Positions 4,057-9,048 of a stretch of DNA of 9,048 nt are shown piece by piece; the stretch's first letter is position 1, and the number at the start of each line of letters is the position of its first letter. Source of the stretch: JBDKGD01 sp964513095 (GTDB lineage Bacteria; Patescibacteriota; Minisyncoccia; UBA6257; 2-01-FULL-56-20); contig CAZELH010000032.1 in assembly GCA_964513095.1 (NCBI GenBank), positions 1 to 9,048 on the forward strand. Direction: 5' to 3'. The notes under the pieces were generated by a model. It did no database searches and had not been told where the DNA came from. It was given only the letters and a program-made list of their open reading frames with translations. The position numbers and the translations under genes were made by a program.

Positions 4057-4245
4057 TTGAGCTTATCTCTTATTGTGAGATCCTTCGCTTACGCTCAGGA
4101 TGACAAACAAAAGACGAGCTCAATTCAGGGGACGAAGTAATAGTATAGAGCGTGTAGCTTATGGCATATAGCTTTAAACATAAGAATTAATTTTGTGTTT
4201 TCAACTATACCCTATTGGCTACTTACTAACCAACACCTCCTCCCC
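4057..4245 (-). repeat. Two-hairpin unit, copy 7, with expanded stem-1 loop
   Basis: Stem 2 is TTGAGCT...AGCTCAA (4117-4123 with 4057-4063) with the same REP-bearing loop as copy 6. The stem-1 position is taken by 4128-4138 paired with 4235-4245 (11 positions, one mismatch), enclosing about 96 nt instead of the usual 9-27. This copy forms the 3' end of the long structured region. Confidence 0.65.
4078..4104. repeat. REP-like palindrome in loop of two-hairpin copy 7
   Basis: Same core as the element at 3311-3337, in the same position inside stem 2. Confidence 0.6.
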
Positions 4246-4970
4246 GAACCATTCGGCTAATCTTATTTATTTACATAATTAAGACTCGCTCATGGTGAAC
4301 CATCATTTTGTATTTTTTAAAAATACTCATGATGTCCAAGATGTAATTTATTCCCCTTCTGCACTCCATATTTTTAAAAAATAAGGCGTACAATGCTCCC
4401 GTTTGATACGAGCACGAACTCGTTGGTGAATAAAATATCTTGTGTATAGAAGAAATTATTTTTATTAATTTCTATTGTAAAGCTCTGCCTTGTGAAACCT
4501 CTCTCCTTTTAAGAAAAGCTACTCAAGGAGTGTTCCCCGTCTAATGCTGGGACTTAACCACTAATCATCGGGCGGGGTGCACTCATTGTTAGTTAACTAT
4601 TAAAGCGAATATCTTCGTTGCTAGGACGTAAGGTATATTCGTTAAAATATAAAGCTGTAGCGTGGGTGATGTTTCCTTGGTGGAACGACTTCTCTCTTTT
4701 TTTCTGGCTTACCGGTCCAGATACCGTCTGTACTGTTTTGCCCGATACACTTGCCTCAAGATTTTTTGTGTCGTGGGCGTGATTTTGGGGTTTTGGGTGG
4801 AAACCCATTCCCTACCGGAACAGCACAAGATCAGATTGGTCGCTCGCCATCACCTATCGCTATACTTTTTTTATTCAAAGAACTAATCTCTCTTCCTTTT
4901 AGGAAGAAGGATAGGAGCCATTTGTATGCCTGCCATCCTTCTTGCTAAAACCTTTGTTCTTTACCTTACA
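4128..4970 (-). ncRNA. Candidate long structured non-coding RNA or operon leader
   Basis: About 840 nt directly downstream of two consensus promoters, without a convincing ORF but with many inverted repeats. Near the 5' end, 4956-4962 pairs with 4877-4883, enclosing a 15-pair stem with one G-G mismatch (4935-4950 with 4897-4912). Further stems are 4635-4641/4606-4612, a GC-rich stem 4573-4584/4528-4539 (GAGTG and CCCCG blocks), 4466-4473/4451-4458, 4419-4423/4408-4412 and 4319-4334/4301-4317. The 3' end is a stem of about 10 pairs, 4235-4245/4128-4138, which occupies the stem-1 position of the seventh two-hairpin unit. I saw no hallmark of tmRNA, RNase P, 6S, SRP, tRNA or rRNA. Boundaries are estimates; it could also be the 5' leader of the gene at 3515-3934. 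Confidence 0.5.
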
Positions 4971-4976
4971 TTTCGC

Positions 4977-5005
4977 ATTATATACCTATTGTTAAATTCT
5001 GTCAA
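4977..5005 (-). promoter_or_regulatory. Perfect sigma70 promoter, proximal
   Basis: On the minus strand TTGACA (5000-5005) and TATAAT (4977-4982) are separated by exactly 17 nt. Transcription would start near 4970 and run left into the structured region and the small-gene cluster. Both boxes match consensus fully, so strong constitutive transcription is expected. Confidence 0.88.
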
Positions 5006-5079
5006 GTGCCTTAGCAATCTTTCTACCTCTACTATCTCCGCCCCTACGCCATCTCTTACTCTCTCATTGTTATGTTTAT

Positions 5080-5108
5080 ATTATACACCATATATATTTA
5101 TTTGTCAA
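5080..5108 (-). promoter_or_regulatory. Perfect sigma70 promoter, distal
   Basis: On the minus strand TTGACA (5103-5108) and TATAAT (5080-5085) are separated by 17 nt, in an AT-rich stretch. It lies 103 bp upstream of the proximal promoter and points the same way; the predicted start is near 5073. Two full-consensus promoters in tandem are the sort of arrangement used for stable RNA genes. Only tiny ORFs lie between the two. Confidence 0.88.
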
Positions 5109-5125
5109 GTACCCCCAAAGATACT

Positions 5126-5158
5126 CCTAAAAAGCCTTGAAAAATAAGGGTTTTTAGG
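5126..5158 (-). terminator. Hairpin possibly ending the ileS transcript
   Basis: CCTAAAAA/TTTTTAGG (8 bp) and CCTT/AAGG (4 bp) around a G-G mismatch (5126-5138, 5146-5158). It lies between ileS and the distal promoter. No T-run follows on the minus strand, so terminator function is tentative. Confidence 0.35.
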
Positions 5159-5203
5159 GAATTTATGGCTTCGGCGGGGGTTGGTTTCTATTAGCAACAC
5201 AGA

Positions 5204-5228
5204 GATTCCTCGCCAAGCTCGGAATGAC
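5204..5228. repeat. REP-like palindrome, ileS 3' flank, first
   Basis: GATTCC...GGAATGAC edges, with 5-bp ATTCC/GGAAT arms. Confidence 0.55.
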
Positions 5229-5258
5229 GCGGGGGCGGGAAGAAAATACAAAAGCATA

Positions 5259-5304
5259 GATTCCGGCCTGCCTGCCGGTAGACAGGCTCGGTGGCCGGAA
5301 TGAC
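5259..5304. repeat. REP-like palindrome, ileS 3' flank, second
   Basis: 9-bp ATTCCGGCC/GGCCGGAAT arms (5260-5268, 5293-5301) with an inner CCTG/CAGG stem, ending in TGAC. This is the longest REP-like copy here. Confidence 0.65.
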
Positions 5305-5348
5305 AACAGGGGCGGGGATGATGGGAGGGATGGGTTGTGTTTTCATGT

Positions 5349-5375
5349 GTCATTACCCAACTTGATTGGGTAATC
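5349..5375. repeat. REP-like palindrome in opposite orientation
   Basis: ATTACCCAA/TTGGGTAAT (9 bp, 5352-5360 with 5366-5374). Read on the minus strand it goes from GATTACCC to GGGTAATGACA, the REP layout reversed relative to its neighbours. Confidence 0.55.
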
Positions 5376-5378
5376 TAG

Positions 5379-5401
5379 ATTCCCGCCTTCGCGGGGATGA
5401 C
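5379..5401. repeat. REP-like palindrome next to the ileS stop
   Basis: GATTCCCGC...GCGGGGATGAC, 21 nt downstream of the ileS stop codon on the minus strand. It faces the inverted copy at 5349-5375. Confidence 0.55.
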
Positions 5402-5422
5402 AGTAAAAAGGTATTTGCTATT

Positions 5423-8400
5423 TTACTTCGCTTTTTGGATCGCAACCACGACGGTTACCTCACCAAGTTTTATGTCGTGGCCGTGTTTGGCAGATGGTAC
5501 CAGCGAAACCTTTGTGGCATTTACTTCTTTTTTAATGAGGGTGATGTGGGCGGTTATTGTCGCGTGAGTCGCGGAATCTTGAGCGGTCACTTCTACCACA
5601 ATCTTATCTTTTGGTTGCAATGCTTGTTTTTGGCGAAGTTCTTGGATGGCGCGGACGAGTTCGCGAATTACCCCCTCTTCTTTAAGCGCTTGTGTGATTA
5701 CCGTATCAAGCACGACTTCTTTTTCCTGTGCTTTATCAAACAGCACATTTTTTACATTCACTTCGTCTTTTATAATTTCCAAATATTCTTTTTTGCCTTT
5801 CAGCGTCGCGTCTTTTGCGATAAGGGCGGTGAGTGGTTGACGCACTTTAATGCCACCCGTTGCTCGTTCGGCTAATCCTGCCGATGAGATAGTGCGAGTC
5901 ACCTCCATTGCCTGCATCATTTTTTTATCCGCTTTTTTATTGGTGATTGGATAACTTTCCAAATGCACGGATTCTTTATATCTCCCACGCGTATCGGCAC
6001 GAGCAATTTCGTTGTACAATCCTTCCGCAAAGAATGGACAGAATGGCGCCAATAAAAGCGCGCACTGTTTTATCGCGTACACGAGTGTCGCTGAAGCTAC
6101 CGCGTAATCTTTGGCGCTGTCTGGTTTTTGCAGACGGCGACGATTGCGACGGAGATACCACCGTGAAAGATCGTCGACGAATGATTGAATGGCAAATCCT
6201 GCCTCGCGCATGTGGTATGCATTGAGCTCTGTGGTGGCGAGCGCGATTGTTTCGTCGAGTCTGCCCACAATCCATTTGTCTAGTATATTTTTTGACGCGC
6301 GTGGATTGGCGGTCGATTTTTTGTCGCCGTATGTGTTCCAGAAAATAAAGCAGTTATAGAGGATGAGGTGAAGTTTGCGGAAATCTTCGGCAATTTCTGA
6401 TTCGCTAAAGTTTTTCGTTTCCCCCGGAGGATTGACGACGTAGAAGAACCACCGCACCGCATCGAGGCCGTGGGTTTTTGCCATATCAGCCGGTAGCACG
6501 ATATTGCCTTTTGACTTCGACATCTTTTTGCCGTGTTTGTCATTGATCAGTCCTAGGCAGGTAACATTTTTATAGGGGGCAGGAAGACCGAGTGTCGTGG
6601 CGACCGCAAGCAAGGTGTAAAACCAACCGCGCGTTTGATCCATGGCTTCAGTTATGTAATCGGCCGGAAATGGTACGCCGGATATTTTTCCACCTCCCAG
6701 TTTTTGATTTTTTTCAAACGGAAAATGTACTTTTGCATACGGCATTGAACCCGCGTCAAACCACACATCGGCCAAATCTTTTATGCGCGTCAGCGTCCCC
6801 GCGTGACAACTGGCACACTTATACTGGACGGCGTCGATAAATGGGCGATGTAGATCTATCTCTCCTTCGCGATTTACTGGTAATTGTGAAACAGGAATTG
6901 TGGTGACTCCCCCAAGATCTGGGTAGTATGCATCCCACAATTTTTCTTCGGGGACATTTTCGAATGTCGCCTTGGAAAGCCAGATTGGATCGGCGTGCGC
7001 TACAATGAGGATTTTTTTGCCGTGATTATTACGATCTATTTCTTGCAATACCGAAACTACTCGTGCGCGAACATCGGCACCCGACTCACCGCCATCGGGT
7101 CGTTTTTTCATTTTTTCGTGCTGATCGGCAAAAAATGCGCGGTACGCTTTCGTAGTCCCCCAGTTGAAAACGCCGGTGTTTATTTCGCCCAGTCGTGCGT
7201 CTTCTTCTACTGGACATCCGAGAATGTCCGCGACCGCGTGCGCCAAAAATTTCGTCCGTTCGTATGGAGAGGTGTAGATGACATCAAATTTTTCTTTGGC
7301 TAATTTTTTGGCAATCACCAGCGCGTCTTTCTTTCCTTTTTTTGTAAGGTGCGAGGTGTGGTCTTTTGTTTCAGGGCCTGACGCGATGAAATTTTTTACA
7401 TTGTGCTCACCTTGCGTGTGGCGAACTGCCATAAACGTATTGCCATGGCTGGTTTTTTGCGCAAGCTCTTGCAAACTTTCTACTGATTCACTGTGTCCAC
7501 ACTCGCCACATCGCCAAATCGGAATTGGTGTTCCCCAATACCGTTCACGCGAAAAATTCCAATCTTTCACTTCCGCCAGCCATTCGCCAAATCGTCCTTT
7601 TTTGATATGGTCTGGATTCCAATTGATCGTCTCGTTGCTTTTTACTAATTCTTTTTTCAACGTCGACATCGCCACAAACCACGCGGCGCGCGCGTAGTAC
7701 AACAGCGGTGTATCACAGCGCCAACAGTGCGGATAGTCGTGCGTGTATTTTTCTGTTTTTAACAGATTTCCATTATTGCTGAGGTGTTCAAAAATTTTAC
7801 TTTCGGTGGTGGCGCTTTTGGCGTACATTCCCGCGAGTTCCGTTACTGCTTGTGTAAAATGGCCGGTTTCACTAACGGTGTGCTGTTGTGGGAGGCCGAT
7901 TTCTTTTCCCAGCGCGTAGTCGTCTTCACCGTACATGACCGCCGTGTGTACGACACCGGTACCATCGGTCGTCGTGACGAAATTCGCTCCGTAAATTTTA
8001 TATGAATTTTCCGATTGCAAATTTGCTACCGAAAACAACGGCGTATATTCTACCCCCACTAATTCGCGACCCGACACCCGCGCGATATCGGTTACCGTAT
8101 CGCTTCCCAACACTTTTTCCACGAGATCACTTGCGAGGATGAAAATTTCTCCCTGCTCATTTTTTACAATCGAATATTTTATATCCTCTCCTACCGCCAG
8201 CGCGACATTGCCAGGGAGTGTCCACGGGGTTGTTGTCCATGACAAAATGCTGGTATTTTGTGTTGTCTCAAACGCACCGATATGTTGACCAGCGGGGATG
8301 GTAAATTTTACATACACCGATGTATCCTCGACTTCTTTATATCCTTGCGCGAGTTCATGTGACGACAATCCCGTACCACAACGCGTGCACCACGGCACAA

Positions 8401-9004
8401 TGCGATGTCCTTCGTAGAGCAACCCTTTTTTATAGAGCTGACTCATAATCCACCACAGTGTCTCCATGTAGCTTGTTTTGTAGGTGGCATATGCGTTTTT
8501 TTCATCAATCCAAAAACCCATGCGACGCGTCACTTCATTCCATTCATCTATATATTCCCATACCGACTCACGGCACTTTTGGTTAAATGCTTCGATGCCG
8601 TAGGTTTCGATTTCTTTTTTTGATTTTAAGCCCAACGCTTTTTCTACCTGCAACTCAACGGGGAGTCCGTGGGTGTCCCAGCCGGCGCGGCGCGGGACGG
8701 AGTACCCTTGCATCGTTTTGTACCGCAAGACAATATCCTTGAATGAGCGCGAGAGGACGTGGTGGATGCCGGGGTGGCCGTTGGCGGTTGGGGGGCCTTC
8801 AAAAAAGACGAATTCTTTTTTGTTTTTATTTTGGTCGAGGCTTTTTTGGAAGATCACGTTCGCATCCCAAAACGCCAAAATTTTTTCTTCCATTTCTGGC
8901 ATTTTGAGTCCGTTTTCAAAGAACGCAATTCGCTGTACGCCTTTTTTTACGGTTTTCTTTTTGGTTTTTTGTACGATTTTCTTCTTTTTTGCCTGTTTTG
9001 ACAT
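5423..9004 (-). CDS. ileS: Isoleucyl-tRNA synthetase with inserted histidine phosphatase domain
   Basis: Charges tRNA-Ile with isoleucine using ATP, in the cytosol. The 1193-residue protein starts with a lysine-rich tail (about 1-25). The class I signature follows: GPPTANG at 70-76, GIHH at 79-82 as the HIGH variant, and GWDTHGLPVE near 108-117. The CP1 editing domain carries TTTPWTLPGN (257-266) and GTGVVHTA...GEDDY near 348-363. Cysteine pairs occur at 206/209, 427/430, 499/502 and 730/733. DVWFDAGSMP is at 746-755 and KMSKS at 827-831; a helical anticodon-binding region and a C-terminal domain follow. The zinc-ribbon and CP1 style fits the eukaryote/archaeal-type IleRS. Residues about 522-706 are an inserted histidine phosphatase domain, which makes the protein longer than usual. 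No Shine-Dalgarno site lies close to the ATG (nearest AGAGGAAA about 25 nt upstream), but the lysine-rich start is plausible. Identity is near certain; the exact start is less so. Confidence 0.97.
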   Translation of the reverse strand: MSKQAKKKKIVQKTKKKTVKKGVQRIAFFENGLKMPEMEEKILAFWDANVIFQKSLDQNKNKKEFVFFEGPPTANGHPGIHHVLSRSFKDIVLRYKTMQGYSVPRRAGWDTHGLPVELQVEKALGLKSKKEIETYGIEAFNQKCRESVWEYIDEWNEVTRRMGFWIDEKNAYATYKTSYMETLWWIMSQLYKKGLLYEGHRIVPWCTRCGTGLSSHELAQGYKEVEDTSVYVKFTIPAGQHIGAFETTQNTSILSWTTTPWTLPGNVALAVGEDIKYSIVKNEQGEIFILASDLVEKVLGSDTVTDIARVSGRELVGVEYTPLFSVANLQSENSYKIYGANFVTTTDGTGVVHTAVMYGEDDYALGKEIGLPQQHTVSETGHFTQAVTELAGMYAKSATTESKIFEHLSNNGNLLKTEKYTHDYPHCWRCDTPLLYYARAAWFVAMSTLKKELVKSNETINWNPDHIKKGRFGEWLAEVKDWNFSRERYWGTPIPIWRCGECGHSESVESLQELAQKTSHGNTFMAVRHTQGEHNVKNFIASGPETKDHTSHLTKKGKKDALVIAKKLAKEKFDVIYTSPYERTKFLAHAVADILGCPVEEDARLGEINTGVFNWGTTKAYRAFFADQHEKMKKRPDGGESGADVRARVVSVLQEIDRNNHGKKILIVAHADPIWLSKATFENVPEEKLWDAYYPDLGGVTTIPVSQLPVNREGEIDLHRPFIDAVQYKCASCHAGTLTRIKDLADVWFDAGSMPYAKVHFPFEKNQKLGGGKISGVPFPADYITEAMDQTRGWFYTLLAVATTLGLPAPYKNVTCLGLINDKHGKKMSKSKGNIVLPADMAKTHGLDAVRWFFYVVNPPGETKNFSESEIAEDFRKLHLILYNCFIFWNTYGDKKSTANPRASKNILDKWIVGRLDETIALATTELNAYHMREAGFAIQSFVDDLSRWYLRRNRRRLQKPDSAKDYAVASATLVYAIKQCALLLAPFCPFFAEGLYNEIARADTRGRYKESVHLESYPITNKKADKKMMQAMEVTRTISSAGLAERATGGIKVRQPLTALIAKDATLKGKKEYLEIIKDEVNVKNVLFDKAQEKEVVLDTVITQALKEEGVIRELVRAIQELRQKQALQPKDKIVVEVTAQDSATHATITAHITLIKKEVNATKVSLVPSAKHGHDIKLGEVTVVVAIQKAK
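6887..7441 (-). other. Histidine phosphatase (phosphoglycerate-mutase-like) domain inserted in IleRS
   Basis: Domain within ileS, residues about 522-706. It opens with MAVRHTQGEHN (525-535), an RHG-type catalytic motif with Thr replacing Gly; R528 and H529 are the expected phosphohistidine pair. TSPYERTKFLAHAVAD contains the second arginine (R583). LGEINTG supplies an acidic residue (E607), PDGGESGADVRARV (637-649) is the typical loop, and ILIVAHADPI supplies the second histidine (H670). All usual catalytic positions are therefore present and activity is plausible. It sits between the cysteine pair CGECGH (499-504) and DLHRPFIDAVQYKC (718-730), so it interrupts the catalytic domain before the DVWFD motif. 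The domain assignment is firm; its substrate cannot be read from the sequence. Confidence 0.9.
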
Positions 9005-9048
9005 ATTTCGTAGTGTATCTGATTTCCTCTGATTTTTCGACTTGACAC

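Noticed and set aside
2..4245. Integron cassette array with attC sites
   Set aside because: The layout of single genes with structured boundaries is similar, but no GTTRRRY/RYYYAAC core boxes and no integrase were seen; cassette-like exchange is kept only as a hypothesis.
2..4245. CRISPR array
   Set aside because: The repeats are far apart, separated by genes, and vary in sequence while keeping pairing; there are no regular spacers and no cas genes.
4593..4808. 71-codon minus-strand ORF in the structured region
   Set aside because: Only a weak AGGG site at poor spacing precedes the ATG, the composition is odd, and strong inverted repeats run through the frame.
4128..4970. tmRNA, RNase P RNA, 6S, SRP RNA or a tRNA
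   Set aside because: None of the conserved core sequences I know for these (such as GAGGAAAGTCC for RNase P or GTTCGAATC with CCA end for tRNA/tmRNA) is present on either strand.
5947..9032. Several plus-strand ORFs of 70-140 codons opposite ileS
   Set aside because: They are antisense frames of a clearly conserved gene and lack convincing starts.

Overview
The window looks like a chromosomal segment of a Patescibacteria (CPR, probably parcubacterial) genome. This is inferred from a lysine-rich, eukaryote/archaeal-type isoleucyl-tRNA synthetase with an inserted phosphatase domain, many REP-like palindromes ending in GGAATGACA, and numerous small proteins I cannot place in known families. UGA is used as a stop (gene at 1541-1843), which argues against the recoded CPR lineages. 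All supported genes lie on the minus strand, so transcription runs from right to left.

Right third (5423-9004): one large gene, ileS, encodes a 1193-residue IleRS whose catalytic domain is interrupted by a complete histidine-phosphatase domain. Its 3' flank (5126-5405) has no gene but holds four REP-like palindromes and a 12-pair hairpin.

Middle (3935-5108): two perfect sigma70-type promoters (TTGACA, 17 nt, TATAAT) in tandem point leftward into about 0.85 kb with no convincing ORF but many inverted repeats. This is a candidate long structured RNA, or the structured leader of the operon to its left. It matches no RNA class I could check by eye (tmRNA, RNase P, 6S, SRP, tRNA, rRNA).

Left half (1-3934): six small genes of unknown function (139, 238, 100, 104, 91 and 77 aa) plus a 22-codon ORF inside a row of hairpins. 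All have strong Shine-Dalgarno sites, and no promoter of comparable quality was seen between them. The gaps are dominated by recurring RNA-like elements. The main one is a two-hairpin unit: stem 1, a short linker like ACTTTATT, then a stem beginning TTGAG and ending CTCAA. It occurs seven times, and its stems differ in sequence but stay paired. Two copies each were found of a stem with a bulged inner hairpin, a CACATA hairpin with a conserved GGGTA loop, and a pseudoknot-capable motif just before a Shine-Dalgarno site. Several stems contain G-U pairs that exist only on the minus strand, supporting a role in RNA made in the same direction as the genes.

Working model (inference): a promoter pair drives a long transcript carrying a structured RNA and a row of small, mainly acidic, apparently soluble proteins. 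The two-hairpin units mark the boundaries between gene units, perhaps as processing or stabilising sites, weak terminators, or cassette boundaries. No transposase, integrase, CRISPR array, tRNA or rRNA was seen.
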